Of a stretch of DNA of 58,091 bases, positions 16,708 to 26,122 are shown in pieces. The DNA is from Paracoccaceae bacterium. GTDB taxonomy: Bacteria; Pseudomonadota; Alphaproteobacteria; Rhodobacterales; Rhodobacteraceae. The first letter of the stretch is position 1; each line of letters starts with the position of its first letter. A program made the translations under genes and the position numbers. The notes beneath the pieces were generated by a model that saw only the letters and a program-made list of their open reading frames with translations, searched no databases and was not told where the DNA came from. The stretch is taken from positions 1 through 58,091 of the forward strand of contig JAFGTV010000065.1 of the NCBI GenBank assembly GCA_016938875.1, given 5' to 3'.

Positions 16708-18183
16708 TCAGGCGCTTTCGGCGCTGCGGCCCAGACACGCGTTGCGCGAGGCGAGCACGGCGGCGACGGCGGTTTCGATGTAATCCTGGGCCAAGCTGTC
16801 GATGGCCTCGATCCCGGCGGCGGCAAGGCGGGCGCGCGGCCCCTCGCCGATCTTGGCGCACAGGATATAAGGCACCCCCTCCAGCACCCGGATAACCTCG
16901 TCCATCCGCTCGCTGTCGCCATGGCCGCCCAGGCAATAGTTGTCCGCCCGGCGGTGCCCGACAAAGCGAATGCCATCGGCCCCGGCCTCATAGATCTGGA
17001 ACTCGGTCGCCTTGCCGAAATGCAGGTTGATCCGGCCCGACCCACGGGTGCAGACGGCAAAGAGCGTGGGTGTCTCGACCGGCTCGGTGGCGGCCTCGGC
17101 AAACTGGGCGGCGGTGGCGCGGTCGCGGCGTTCCTCGGCCACCCACTCGCGATAGGCGGCGCGGGCCTCTGGGGTGTCCTCGATCGTCTCGGGCAGCTTG
17201 TCGAGGGTGAAGTCCTGGCCCCGATCCTCGCCCAACAGGCCCACCGCATCGGCGCGGCATTGGCGGCAATGGCGCATCAGGTTGGCGCCGCCCGCGCAGG
17301 CGTCCTGGACCTTTCTCAGCTCGGCCGCGGTGGGACCGCGCTGGCCGGTCAGGCCGAAATGGGTGCCATGGGCGGGGTCGGAAATCAGCGGCATTATGTT
17401 GTGCAGGAAGGCGCCGCGCGCCTTGACCGCCTTGTTCACCTCGATCAGGTGGTCGTCGTTGATCCCCGGGATCAGGACCGAGTTGACCTTTACCAGAACG
17501 CCGCGCTCATGCAGCATTTCCAGCGATTTCAACTGGCGGTCGCGCAGGATCGTCGCGGCCTCGATCCCGGTGCGGCGTTTGCCGTCATAGAAGATCCAGG
17601 GATAGATCTGCTGGCCGATCTCGGGGTCGATGGCGTTGATCGTGATCGTCACGTGGTCGATGTTCATCGCCACGATCTCGTCGATATGATCGGGCAGCGC
17701 GAGACCGTTCGAGGACAGGCACAGCTTGATGTCGGGCAGCCGTGAGGAGACCAGATCAAAGGTTTCGCGCGTGCGGCGCCAGTCATAGGCCGCATCCCCC
17801 GGCCCCGCGATCCCGAGCACCGACAGCTGCGGCACCTGCGCGGCGACGGCCAGCACCTTGCGCGCGGCCTGTTCGGGGGTCAGCCGTTCGGACACCACGC
17901 CCGGACGGCTTTCGTTGGCGCAGTCGTATTTGCGGTTACAATAGTTGCACTGGATGTTGCAGGCCGGGGCAACGGCCACGTGCATCCGGGCGAAATAGTG
18001 GTGCGCCTCCTCGGAGTAGCAGGGGTGGTCCTTGACCTTGGCCCAGGTCGCGGGGTCCATGTCGGCGGGTCCGGCGGACGATCCGCAGGACGAGGCAGAA
18101 CAGCCGACCTTTTCCGCAGCTTGGCCCATCTGTGCGCGATCGGAGAGGGCGAGGCCGGAAATCGGGATCAGGGGGGCGGACAT
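16708..18183 (-). CDS. nifB: Radical SAM nitrogenase cofactor synthase NifB
   Basis: Builds NifB-co, the 8Fe-9S-C core of the nitrogenase cofactor. The radical SAM motif is Cys75-x3-Cys79-x2-Cys82 (CNIQCNYC); accessory cysteines include Cys28, Cys33 and those in MRHCRQCRADAVG. From about residue 365 there is a NifX-like domain (TRGSGRINLHFGKATEFQIY), so this is the two-domain form. The start ATG at 18183 gives 491 residues and lies downstream of the sigma-54 promoter; upstream in-frame codons precede the transcript start. It begins the operon nifB-fdxN-LRV-nifZ-nifT-SIR2. Confidence 0.96.
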   Translation of the reverse strand: MSAPLIPISGLALSDRAQMGQAAEKVGCSASSCGSSAGPADMDPATWAKVKDHPCYSEEAHHYFARMHVAVAPACNIQCNYCNRKYDCANESRPGVVSERLTPEQAARKVLAVAAQVPQLSVLGIAGPGDAAYDWRRTRETFDLVSSRLPDIKLCLSSNGLALPDHIDEIVAMNIDHVTITINAIDPEIGQQIYPWIFYDGKRRTGIEAATILRDRQLKSLEMLHERGVLVKVNSVLIPGINDDHLIEVNKAVKARGAFLHNIMPLISDPAHGTHFGLTGQRGPTAAELRKVQDACAGGANLMRHCRQCRADAVGLLGEDRGQDFTLDKLPETIEDTPEARAAYREWVAEERRDRATAAQFAEAATEPVETPTLFAVCTRGSGRINLHFGKATEFQIYEAGADGIRFVGHRRADNYCLGGHGDSERMDEVIRVLEGVPYILCAKIGEGPRARLAAAGIEAIDSLAQDYIETAVAAVLASRNACLGRSAESA

Positions 18184-18219
18184 GGGGCTCTCTCCTTTTC
18201 GGTGTCTCCCTGTGGGTGT

Positions 18220-18235
18220 AGCAATGACCATGCCA
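18220..18235 (-). promoter_or_regulatory. Sigma-54 promoter for the nifB operon
   Basis: Minus strand TGGCATG-N4-TTGCT, a full match to the -24/-12 consensus core (GG and GC correctly spaced). It is about 37 bases upstream of the nifB start and decides that start over longer alternatives. Confidence 0.9.
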
Positions 18236-18288
18236 AGCCAGTGGGGCCCTGTTTGTGCGGCTTTGCGGGGCTGTGATGGGGGGGCGAC

Positions 18289-18304
18289 TGTCAGGGGCGC
18301 GACA
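18289..18304 (-). promoter_or_regulatory. NifA binding site (UAS) upstream of nifB
   Basis: Perfect TGT-N10-ACA (TGT-CAGGGGCGCG-ACA), about 60 bases upstream of the -24 element in the spacer between nifA and nifB. Confidence 0.85.
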
Positions 18305-18404
18305 GCGCGTCGCAAAACCGACAATGGGTCCGGCGGTGGCGGGTCGGGGTGTGTCTGCACATCGGAGGGGGATGGGCGTCACGTGAACGGCGGCGGGCGC
18401 GCGA

Positions 18405-20141
18405 TCAGAACTTGCGCACCTCGATATCGTGCTTTTTCAGCGCATAGCCAATCTGGCGCGGGGTCAGACCCAGAATGCGCGCGGCCTTGGCCTGCACCCA
18501 GCCGGACCGTTCCATCGCGTCGATCAGGCGGGCGCGTTCGTCCTGTGGGCCATCCGCGGGCGCGGGGGCCACGGGGGCCGCGTTTGCCTGCGGCGACGAC
18601 GCCGGGGCGGCGGGGCGGATATCGGCCATGGGCAGCGGCGGGCGCACTGTGGCCAGCCCGCCGATCGGCGAATGTTCACCGCTTTGCATGCGCCACAGTT
18701 CCGCCGACAGGCAGGTGCCCTGCTGACAGGCCAGTTCATCGGCGGTGATCTCGCTGCCCGAGGACAGGGAGGCGACGCGGTGGATGCAGTTTTCCAACTC
18801 GCGCACGTTTCCGGGGAACTGACAACGCGCCAGCGCGCGCATCGCCTCGGGGGTCAGGTGCTTTTCCATGCCGTTCTGGGCGTTGAACCGCTTGAGGAAG
18901 GTTTCGGCCAAGGGCGGCACGTCCTCCAGCCGGTCGCGCAACGCAGGCAGTACGATGGGCACCACGCAGATGCGGAAATAGAGATCGGCGCGGAAATCGC
19001 CGCGCGCGACGGCGGCCTCAAGGTCGCGGTTGGTGGCCGTTACCAGGCGCACGTCGACCTTCATCGTCTTGGCGCCGCCGACGCGCTCGAACTCTCCCTC
19101 TTGCAGGATGCGCAACAGCTTGGCCTGGAACTCTGGCCCGATCTCGCCGATCTCGTCCAGGAACAGCGTGCCCTTGTCGGCCAGTTCGAACCGGCCCTTC
19201 TTTTGCGCGATGGCGCCGGTAAAGGCACCCTTTTCGTGGCCGAACAGCTCTGACTCCAGCAGCGATTGGCTGAGTGCGGCACAGTTGACCTTGACGAAGG
19301 CCCTGTCGCGGCGCGGGCTCAGCGCGTGCACGGCGCGGGCGAACAACTCTTTGCCGGTGCCACTTTCTCCGCGCAGCAGGACGGGCGAGTGGGTCGCGGC
19401 GACCTTGTGGATCTGGGCCGTCACGGCCCTGATGGCCGGGCTGTCGCCGATGACGCCCTTGATCGGTTCGGCCGGGGCGCTGGACGCCGCACTGGCCGTT
19501 TCATTGGCGGCGCGCAGGGCCAGGCGGGCCTCTTCCATCAAGCGTTCGCGGTCGCGGGCGACCAGGCGGCGAAACTTGACCGACTGCTCCAGGATCGAGG
19601 CGATCATGGTCATCACCCGCTGATCCTCGTCCAGGGTGAAATACCCGTCCTCCTCGACATCGCGCCAGGCGCCCAGCACGCCGATGACATAGGGCGAATG
19701 CACCTGTTCACGGATCGGCACCGCGATAAAGGCATAGCGGTTGTGCGGCGCACAGGGCGGCAGCGCGTCGGGGCCCAGTTCCTGTGCCGCGTCACGCGAC
19801 ACCAGGGTGACGCCGGTGCGAAACACCGTGCGGGTCGCGGCCAGCGGCAAGGCGCCCGAACCGGCGGGCTGACAGGCCGATCCGCGCGTGGTCGCGGCGA
19901 TGACAAAGGGATTGATTTCCCCGTCCTGACCCGTGCGCCCCTTGTCGTCCAGCAGCGCCAGCGCCCCCATCTGAAGACCCAGGAACGACGACATCACGTT
20001 CAGCACGGACGGCATCGCCCCGACCGGATCGCTTGCGCCGGTCAGGATCTTGGCCGCTTCGCAGACGGTGTCCAGCGGGAACCGTTCGACACCGAGGGGC
20101 GGCTGGGGCGGACCCCGGTGGCCGGTTGTGGCAGTCGTCAT
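18405..20141 (-). CDS. nifA: nif-specific transcriptional activator NifA
   Basis: The enhancer-binding activator of the nif genes, 578 residues. An N-terminal GAF domain (about 20-190) precedes an AAA+ domain with Walker A GESGTGKE (258-265), the sigma-54-contacting GAFTGA loop (305-310) and Walker B GTLFLDE (324-330). The cysteine motif C440-x11-C452-x19-C472-x4-C477 marks oxygen-sensitive alphaproteobacterial NifA proteins, which need no NifL. An alanine/proline-rich linker leads to a Fis-type helix-turn-helix (about 548-572, [20 protein letters not shown]). It directly precedes nifB. R. capsulatus has two nifA copies; only one is in view. Confidence 0.97.
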   Translation of the reverse strand: MTTATTGHRGPPQPPLGVERFPLDTVCEAAKILTGASDPVGAMPSVLNVMSSFLGLQMGALALLDDKGRTGQDGEINPFVIAATTRGSACQPAGSGALPLAATRTVFRTGVTLVSRDAAQELGPDALPPCAPHNRYAFIAVPIREQVHSPYVIGVLGAWRDVEEDGYFTLDEDQRVMTMIASILEQSVKFRRLVARDRERLMEEARLALRAANETASAASSAPAEPIKGVIGDSPAIRAVTAQIHKVAATHSPVLLRGESGTGKELFARAVHALSPRRDRAFVKVNCAALSQSLLESELFGHEKGAFTGAIAQKKGRFELADKGTLFLDEIGEIGPEFQAKLLRILQEGEFERVGGAKTMKVDVRLVTATNRDLEAAVARGDFRADLYFRICVVPIVLPALRDRLEDVPPLAETFLKRFNAQNGMEKHLTPEAMRALARCQFPGNVRELENCIHRVASLSSGSEITADELACQQGTCLSAELWRMQSGEHSPIGGLATVRPPLPMADIRPAAPASSPQANAAPVAPAPADGPQDERARLIDAMERSGWVQAKAARILGLTPRQIGYALKKHDIEVRKF

Positions 20142-20244
20142 CCTGTCCTCGATTCTCTTTCAAGCATCGATAGCCGCCAAGGCGTTGTCCATATCTGGAA
20201 GGGGGGATGCACCTTTTTGGCGTATCGACAGGCAAGGACTCGCC

Positions 20245-20300
20245 ACTGTCCGGTCAGATTTCAGACAGTCTTTGCTGCGGTGCCGCATAATTCAGCAAAG
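20245..20300. promoter_or_regulatory. Two adjacent palindromes upstream of nifA
   Basis: In the 358-base spacer between bciA and nifA there are two perfect inverted repeats end to end: ACTGTC-N13-GACAGT (20245-20269) and CTTTGCTG-N15-CAGCAAAG (20270-20300). They lie 104-159 bases upstream of the nifA start, where an activator such as NtrC or RegA could bind. I cannot assign the protein. The rest of the spacer shows no sigma-54 box or gene. Confidence 0.45.
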
Positions 20301-20499
20301 AGCGTTCGCCTTCGGAGCGGGTTGAACCCAAAGCATAGAAAGGGTGGACGCCTTGGGCATGGGCATCGCCAGCCCAACGCCGGGGACGGCCGCCCTGACT
20401 TTGACGGGGCCACGGGGCGATGTTGCGGTCGGCCCCGCCAGGTCACGGGCACGCGCCCCCTGCCCCGGCCCGCGGGCCGAACCGAGCGCCCTGGCGCGC

Positions 20500-21510
20500 T
20501 CAGAAGACCGCGTGTTCGCCGCGCTCGACATGGGCCTCGCCACGCACCAGGCGGTCGTAGAAATCGAACAGCGTTTCCTGCCCGGCCGAAGGCGTGGCAT
20601 CAGCGTCATAGCGCCCCGTCGCCGGATCGAGGACCAGCATGGATTCAGTGGCGTAATAGCGCCCGATCCGGGCCAGTTCGGCCTTGTCCCGCAGTCCGGG
20701 CGATACCCGGCCCAACGTGGCCAGAACCGCGATGATGATATCCAGCATCGCCACGGGCACCTGGCGGAATTTCGGCTCTTGTCCCAGGATGTGGAACAGG
20801 TAGTCGCCCTGCTGTCGCGGGGTAATCGCGTCGCCCGGCCCGCCGATGGGCAGGATCCGGTTGCGGCGGCTGTCGTCGTCCAGGCACTCAGCGATATAGG
20901 CGCCCAGATCCGCGTCGCTGATCGGCTTGCACGCGGTCAGCGTTCCATCCCCGAACAGCAGAAACGGTTTGCCCTGGCGCAGCCGGTCCAACTGACCCGA
21001 GAGCGATTTGAAAAACGCCGTGGGCCGGACGATGGAATAGTCCACGCCAGAATCGATCAGCGTCTTTTCAAAGGCCAGCTTGGCCTGCTGGAATCCCAAC
21101 AGCGGCTTTTGCACGCAAATCGCGGACAACAGGACCATTTGCGTGACCCCGGCGGCCTGCGCCGCGGCCAGGGCATCGACATGGGCCTGGTGGTCGATCG
21201 CCCAGGCATCGCGCGGCACACCGGTGCGCGAGGCCAGGCACGACACCAGCGCATCGAACCGCTCGCCCCGAAAACCGTCCCGCGCCAGCGAGGCCGGGTC
21301 GGTCACATCGCCCAGCCGGACATCGACCCCGGCGGGCAGGCCACGGGTCGGATCGCCCCCCGCGCGCGGACGCACGAAACAGATCACCTCGTGCCCGCGC
21401 TGCACCAACGCATCGACGGTCGCCTTGCCGATGGTTCCGGTGCCCCCCAGGACAAAAACGCGCCGTGGGTTGGCAGAGCGTGGGGCGGTGTGGGGATCTG
21501 GCTGGCGCAT
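20500..21510 (-). CDS. bciA: Divinyl (proto)chlorophyllide 8-vinyl reductase, BciA type
   Basis: Reduces the C8-vinyl group of divinyl chlorophyllide to ethyl, using NADPH, in bacteriochlorophyll synthesis. It is a 336-residue atypical short-chain dehydrogenase with the NADP-binding motif VFVLGGTGTIGKATV near residue 20, and the C-terminal YYATESMLVLDPATGRYDAD and ERGEHAVF segments specific to the DVR/BciA family. The start ATG at 21510 gives family length; the frame extends upstream as shadow. It is downstream of ilvD but separated by a hairpin terminator. It shows that the host is phototrophic. Confidence 0.9.
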   Translation of the reverse strand: MRQPDPHTAPRSANPRRVFVLGGTGTIGKATVDALVQRGHEVICFVRPRAGGDPTRGLPAGVDVRLGDVTDPASLARDGFRGERFDALVSCLASRTGVPRDAWAIDHQAHVDALAAAQAAGVTQMVLLSAICVQKPLLGFQQAKLAFEKTLIDSGVDYSIVRPTAFFKSLSGQLDRLRQGKPFLLFGDGTLTACKPISDADLGAYIAECLDDDSRRNRILPIGGPGDAITPRQQGDYLFHILGQEPKFRQVPVAMLDIIIAVLATLGRVSPGLRDKAELARIGRYYATESMLVLDPATGRYDADATPSAGQETLFDFYDRLVRGEAHVERGEHAVF

Positions 21511-21602
21511 CTCATGGTCCTTGGCCTGGGGCGGCGGGGGTGGCGGCACCTTACGCAAGCACGCCACGATCCTGAAGGGGCAACAGCACCGCCCCCGACG
21601 CA

Positions 21603-21628
21603 AAACGGCCCGCCATTTCTGGCGGGCC
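21603..21628 (-). terminator. Terminator of ilvD
   Basis: On the minus strand an 8-pair stem GGCCCGCC / GGCGGGCC with a 6-base loop is followed by GUUUUG. It starts 24 bases after the ilvD stop. Confidence 0.75.
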
Positions 21629-21651
21629 ATCGGTTTTCGGTTACGCCGGGA

Positions 21652-23490
21652 TCATTCCGGCAGGATCCGCACCGCCCCCTTGTCGGCCGAGGCCGCGAAT
21701 TGGGCATAAACCTTCAGCGCCTGAGAGACCTTGCGCGTGCGCGGCGCGGCCGGGGTCCAGCCCTTGGCCTGCTGCTCGGCCCGGCGGGTGGCCAGTTCGG
21801 CGTCGGGGACAGCCAAGGTGATGGTGCGGCTGGGAATGTCGATCTCGATCCTGTCGCCATCGCGCACCAGGCCGATCGTACCCCCCGATGCCGCCTCGGG
21901 CGAGACGTGGCCGATCGACAGCCCCGAGGTGCCCCCCGAGAACCGCCCATCGGTGATCAGCGCACAGGCTTTGCCCAGCCCCTTGGATTTCAGATAGGAC
22001 GTGGGATAGAGCATTTCCTGCATGCCCGGCCCGCCCTTGGGCCCCTCATAGCGGATCACCACCACGTCGCCCTCGGCCACCTTGCCGGTCAGGATGCCGG
22101 ACACTGCGGCGTCCTGGCTTTCATAGACCTTGGCGGTGCCGGTAAACACCAGGATCGAGTCGTCCACCCCGGCGGTTTTCACGATGCAGCCATCAGGGGC
22201 CAGGTTGCCCTTGAGCACGGCCAGACCGCCATCATGGGAAAACGGCGTCTCGGCCGAGCGGATCACGCCATTCGTGCGGTCGGTGTCCAGCGACGGCCAT
22301 TTGGAGGACTGGCTGAACGCGGTTTGCGACGGCACCCCTCCGGGGGCGGCCAGGAACAGCTCACGCGCCTGGGGGTTTTCGGATCTGGCGATGTCCCACT
22401 GGTCGATGGCAGCGCCGATCGTGGGGGCATGCACCGTGCCGCAGTCGCGGTGGATCAGGCCGGCGCGGTCCAACTCTCCGAGGATGGCCATGATGCCGCC
22501 GGCGCGGTGCACATCCTCGACATGGACATCGGCCTTGTTCGGCGCGACCTTGCACAGGCACGGCACCTTGCGCGACAGCGCGTCGATGTCGTCCATGGTG
22601 AAATCCACCCCACCCTCCTGGGCGGCTGCCAGGATGTGCAGCACCGTGTTGGTCGACCCCCCCATCGCGATGTCCAACGCCATGGCGTTTTCGAACGCCG
22701 CCTTGGTGGCCAATGACCGGGGCAGAACGCTGGTATCGTCCTGGTCGTAATAGCGCCGGCACAGATCGACCGCGCGACGCCCGGCCTCCAGGAACAGATC
22801 CTTGCGATAGGCGTGGGTCGCCAGGGTCGAGCCATTGCCCGGCAGCGACAGCCCCAACGCCTCGGTCAAACAGTTCATCGAGTTGGCGGTGAACATGCCC
22901 GAACACGACCCGCAGGTCGGACAGGCCGCCTGTTCGATGGCCTGCAGGTCGCTATCGCTGACCTTGTCATCGGCGGCGGCCACCATGGCGTCCACCAGGT
23001 CGATCGAGATGGTGCGCCCGTCATCCAGCGTGGCCTTGCCAGCCTCCATCGGGCCGCCCGACACGAAGACTGCCGGAATGTTCAGCCGCATCGCCGCCAT
23101 AAGCATGCCGGGCGTGATCTTGTCGCAATTCGAGATGCAGACCATCGCATCGGCGCAGTGGGCGTTGACCATGTATTCAACGCTATCGGCGATCAACTCG
23201 CGCGAGGGCAGCGAATAGAGCATGCCGTCATGGCCCATGGCGATACCGTCATCCACCGCGATGGTGTTGAACTCCTTGGCGATGCCGCCCGCCGCCTCGA
23301 CCTCGCGGGCGACCATCTGGCCGAGATCCTTGAGGTGGACGTGACCCGGCACGAATTGTGTGAACGAGTTGACGATGGCGATGATCGGCTTGCCAAAGTC
23401 GTTGTCCTTCACCCCGGTCGCGCGCCACAGGCCGCGTGCGCCTGCCATGTTGCGGCCATGGGTGCTGGTGCGGGAACGGTATGCGGGCAT
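21652..23490 (-). CDS. ilvD: Dihydroxy-acid dehydratase IlvD
   Basis: Dehydrates 2,3-dihydroxyisovalerate and its homologue in valine, leucine and isoleucine synthesis, using an Fe-S cluster. The 612-residue protein has the family landmarks [16 protein letters not shown] near the N-terminus, the cluster cysteines in [11 protein letters not shown] and [19 protein letters not shown], and the C-terminal [20 protein letters not shown]. The ATG at 23490 gives the usual MPAYRSRT start; an in-frame upstream Met would add 18 unconserved residues. Confidence 0.97.
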   Translation of the reverse strand: MPAYRSRTSTHGRNMAGARGLWRATGVKDNDFGKPIIAIVNSFTQFVPGHVHLKDLGQMVAREVEAAGGIAKEFNTIAVDDGIAMGHDGMLYSLPSRELIADSVEYMVNAHCADAMVCISNCDKITPGMLMAAMRLNIPAVFVSGGPMEAGKATLDDGRTISIDLVDAMVAAADDKVSDSDLQAIEQAACPTCGSCSGMFTANSMNCLTEALGLSLPGNGSTLATHAYRKDLFLEAGRRAVDLCRRYYDQDDTSVLPRSLATKAAFENAMALDIAMGGSTNTVLHILAAAQEGGVDFTMDDIDALSRKVPCLCKVAPNKADVHVEDVHRAGGIMAILGELDRAGLIHRDCGTVHAPTIGAAIDQWDIARSENPQARELFLAAPGGVPSQTAFSQSSKWPSLDTDRTNGVIRSAETPFSHDGGLAVLKGNLAPDGCIVKTAGVDDSILVFTGTAKVYESQDAAVSGILTGKVAEGDVVVIRYEGPKGGPGMQEMLYPTSYLKSKGLGKACALITDGRFSGGTSGLSIGHVSPEAASGGTIGLVRDGDRIEIDIPSRTITLAVPDAELATRRAEQQAKGWTPAAPRTRKVSQALKVYAQFAASADKGAVRILPE

Positions 23491-23773
23491 GTCTGGGCTC
23501 TCCGGGATGGGATTTGTCGGCTGTGACGATTGCCCGTCCGCCATGCAGAAATCAACCTCTCATTGCCCGATCGGGTGACGACGCCCCAACCCGGCGGGGG
23601 GGCCTGTCGCGCCCTGACCCCGCAGCGTGGATGACCCGATCCCGCACGGGGCCATGCCCCATCCCGGCGAAAGACCGGCAAAAGGTCCCCACGGCCGGAC
23701 AAACCACGCATGGGCGCAAAAACCGAACCGCGCCGACGGATCCGGCCATTTTTGCAGTTTTCGCACGTTCCCC
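23491..23773. other. Intergenic spacer between ilvD and csp1, no gene seen
   Basis: This 283-base stretch between divergent genes has no open frame with a ribosome site or family-like content. It should hold the ilvD promoter, which I could not pin down. The csp1 promoter and leader follow immediately to the right. Confidence 0.5.
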
Positions 23774-23802
23774 TTGTAGTGGCGGGGAACACAGCCTATC
23801 TG
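23774..23802 (+). promoter_or_regulatory. Probable promoter of csp1
   Basis: TTGTAG-N17-TATCTG resembles a housekeeping promoter. Support comes from the second csp gene, where TTGCAC-N17-CATCTA stands at almost the same distance (26 versus 28 bases) from the same leader element. Confidence 0.45.
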
Positions 23803-23830
23803 TTGCAAGCTGACGTTTTCTTTTTCGAAC

Positions 23831-23906
23831 CTCTGTCTCCGCTACAACGGCTCTCAGTTGATCGATCCAGACTGACAATGCCGAGCTGCCGCGCCCTGTG
23901 GGCAGC
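23831..23906 (+). ncRNA. Structured 5' leader of csp1
   Basis: Positions 23831-23876 closely match 39240-39285 upstream of csp2. The shared parts include CTGTCTCC, ACGGC, TCAGTT, TCGATC and ACTGAC. TCAGT and ACTGA can pair into a 5-bp stem whose loop holds TCGATC. A second hairpin, GCTGCC (23885-23890) with GGCAGC (23901-23906), occupies the same place as GCCGTT/AACGGC in csp2. The first element ends 53 bases before the start codon in both genes. A thermosensing or translation-control leader is likely. Confidence 0.65.
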
Positions 23907-23929
23907 ACCCTAGACAGGAGACCACGGAT

Positions 23930-24136
23930 ATGGCCAATGGCACCGTGAAATGGTTCAACTCTACCAAAGGCTTCGGCTTTATCGCACCCGAGTCCGGCGG
24001 CAAGGACGTGTTCGTCCATATTTCCGCGCTGGAGCGGTCGGGCCTGACCAGCCTCAACGATGATCAGAAGGTGACCTTCGACATCGAATCCGGACGTGAC
24101 GGCCGCGAATCCGCGGTCAACCTCGCGCTCGTGTAA
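23930..24136 (+). CDS. Cold-shock protein, CspA family (csp1)
   Basis: A 68-residue single-domain OB-fold RNA chaperone. RNP1 is KGFGFIAP (residues 13-20) and RNP2 is DVFVHIS (about 27-33), followed by the [19 protein letters not shown] tail usual in alphaproteobacterial Csp proteins. It destabilises RNA secondary structure at low temperature or in stationary phase. AGGAG lies about 9 bases before the ATG. It is a near twin of csp2 at 39339. Confidence 0.95.
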   Translation: MANGTVKWFNSTKGFGFIAPESGGKDVFVHISALERSGLTSLNDDQKVTFDIESGRDGRESAVNLALV

Positions 24137-24143
24137 AGAATTC

Positions 24144-24171
24144 GTGCAGGGCTGGTTCGCCCGCCCTGCAC
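24144..24171 (+). terminator. Hairpin downstream of csp1
   Basis: A 9-pair stem GTGCAGGGC / GCCCTGCAC with a 10-base loop starts 8 bases after the csp1 stop. There is no T-run after it, so it may protect the 3' end as much as terminate. Confidence 0.6.
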
Positions 24172-24400
24172 ATCCCGCGACCTGCGACACCGTGCCTGGT
24201 CCGGCTGTCAAATCGCACGCCCCCCTGATGTTTCCCTGAAACCGGCTGGGCATGTGCCGTTTCGCATCCTTGGAATCGTGGCAGGTGGCATCATCCAGAT
24301 GCCGATCCGATCTCGACGAACGTCATATCGGGATGAACAGACGTTTCCCCGTCAACGACTTCGGCGACATCGCCCCCTTGCCATATCGGAGGTCCGTATT

Positions 24401-24634
24401 TTGCTGACCAGAGACACCCTGTTCCGCCCAGTCAAACCCCAAACCAAGGCTGACACCACCACCGAAATCGCCCGGGGCATTATCCAGGCGGATGCTGACG
24501 CCCGAGAGGCCAAGACCCACAGGCTGCGCACCGCCCGGCTTGAACGCGAGGCTTTCGGACACACGCAACAACCGGCCAGCCCGGACAAGAAGCCCCGGAA
24601 AAAACCCGCCGTGAACGCGAAAACCAACGGCTGA
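24401..24634 (+). CDS. Small basic protein with TTG start, unknown function
   Basis: A 77-residue protein beginning with TTG, chosen because GGAGG stands at 24388-24392, 8 bases before it, and no ATG in that frame has a ribosome site. The peptide runs LTRDTLFRPVKPQTKAD, then a Glu/Ala/Arg-rich helix (EIARGIIQADADAREAK, LRTARLEREAF) and a Lys/Pro-rich tail. I recall similar short proteins in Rhodobacteraceae, but I cannot name the family. The flanks (24172-24400 and 24635-24889) show no other gene. Confidence 0.55.
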   Translation: MLTRDTLFRPVKPQTKADTTTEIARGIIQADADAREAKTHRLRTARLEREAFGHTQQPASPDKKPRKKPAVNAKTNG

Positions 24635-24889
24635 CCCGGGACGCCGCGCCCCATCCGCCCCATGAACCCGAGTGGCAGGCGGACGCGGGCAAAACCCGCG
24701 CGGCGCGCGGGCGTGGCCCATGCGCGGTGCGGGCCGCGAAACGGGACGGTCAGTGGATCGAGACGCCCGCCCCACCGCCCGGCACCGCACCGGATAATCG
24801 CCCCCGGGGATGGCCGCCCCGTGCCGCCACATCAAAAAGGGGCGCGCCCACCGGCACGCCCCCTGATTTCAGCCCTGTCGGTCTGACGG

Positions 24890-25135
24890 TTACTTGCTGG
24901 CGGCCTCCAGCGCGGCCAGGCGAACCTTCAGCGCCTCATTTTCTTCGCGGGCCTTCTGGGCCATCGCGCGCACCGCGTCGAACTCTTCGCGGGTGACGAA
25001 ATCGCGATCCGCCAACCAGCGATCGACCATGCTGCGCATCGCGGTATCGGCCTCGTCCTTGGCGCCTTGGGCCACGCCCATCGCATTGGTCATCAGTTGC
25101 GACATGTCGTCGAGAAATTTGTTCCGGGTCTGCAT
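24890..25135 (-). CDS. UbiK/YqiC-like accessory factor (BMFP family)
   Basis: An 81-residue helical protein: [20 protein letters not shown] at the N-terminus, [21 protein letters not shown] in the middle, and a C-terminal coiled-coil [13 protein letters not shown]. This matches the BMFP/UbiK family, which binds membranes as a trimer and assists the ubiquinone-synthesis complex in Escherichia coli. The role here is inferred from family membership. It is divergent from lgt, with a 99-base shared promoter region. Longer in-frame extension upstream overlaps lgt and is shadow. Confidence 0.82.
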   Translation of the reverse strand: MQTRNKFLDDMSQLMTNAMGVAQGAKDEADTAMRSMVDRWLADRDFVTREEFDAVRAMAQKAREENEALKVRLAALEAASK

Positions 25136-25234
25136 GGGCGGCCTCTGGCATTTACGTTCAACTCTTATATGGCCCGCAAGCGCGGTAAGGACAAGGTTGA
25201 CTTCACCACATCGCAGCGGACAAGAGGGGGGGAC

Positions 25235-26122
25235 ATGCAGGCCGTTCTGACCTTTCCCGACCTCAGCCCCGAGATCTTTTCGATCTCGCTCTTTGGCATG
25301 CAGTTCGCGCTGCGCTGGTATGCGCTGGCCTATATCGCGGGGATCGTGATCGGCTGGCGGTTGGTGGTGGCGCTGATGCGGCGCCCGGCGCTGTGGCCAC
25401 ATGATCGCCCACCGATGACCCCCGAGCAGGTCGAGGAGTTGCTGACCTGGATCATCCTGGGCGTGATCCTGGGCGGACGGCTGGGGTTCGTGCTGTTTTA
25501 CCAGCCGGGTTACTACCTGTCCCACCCGGCAGAAATCCTGATGGTCTGGCAGGGGGGCATGTCGTTTCACGGCGGGTTCCTGGGGGTCGTGGTGGCGCTG
25601 ACGGTGTTTGCCCGAAAACACGGCGTCGCGCTGATGTCCGCCGCCGACGCGCTGGCGGTGGCCACGCCGCCGGGGCTGATGCTGGGCAGGATCGCCAATT
25701 TCATCAACGCAGAGCTTTGGGGCCGTCCCTCGGACCTGCCCTGGGCCGTGGTCTTTCCCACCGAGATGGCGCAGTTCTGTCCCGGCTGGGCCAGCGTGCC
25801 CTGCGCGCGCCACCCCTCGCAACTCTACGAGGCGGGGCTGGAGGGGCTGGTGCTGGGCGCCGTGCTGTTGATCCTGGTGCTGGGGCGCGGCGCGGGACGC
25901 CATCCGGGGCGGCTGACCGGGGTGTTCTTTCTGGGCTACGGGCTGGCGCGGTTCACGGTCGAGCTGTTCCGCCAGGCCGATTACCAGTTCATCACGCCGG
26001 ACAACCCGATGGGCCATGTGCTGCATTGGCACGGGATGGGTCTGTCGATGGGCCAGCTTTTGTCACTGCCGATGATGGCGGTGGGGCTGGGCCTGCTGTG
26101 GCACGCGCGGCGGCGGGCATGA
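25235..26122 (+). CDS. lgt: Prolipoprotein diacylglyceryl transferase Lgt
   Basis: Transfers diacylglycerol from phosphatidylglycerol to the lipobox cysteine of prolipoproteins in the inner membrane. The 295-residue protein has seven or so membrane segments, [15 protein letters not shown] early, the substrate-binding [13 protein letters not shown] motif, and the Lgt signature [15 protein letters not shown] near residue 155. [12 protein letters not shown] and the arginine in RFTVELFR follow. The ATG at 25235 is preceded by a purine-rich ribosome site. The stop overlaps the next start (ATGA). Confidence 0.95.
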   Translation: MQAVLTFPDLSPEIFSISLFGMQFALRWYALAYIAGIVIGWRLVVALMRRPALWPHDRPPMTPEQVEELLTWIILGVILGGRLGFVLFYQPGYYLSHPAEILMVWQGGMSFHGGFLGVVVALTVFARKHGVALMSAADALAVATPPGLMLGRIANFINAELWGRPSDLPWAVVFPTEMAQFCPGWASVPCARHPSQLYEAGLEGLVLGAVLLILVLGRGAGRHPGRLTGVFFLGYGLARFTVELFRQADYQFITPDNPMGHVLHWHGMGLSMGQLLSLPMMAVGLGLLWHARRRA

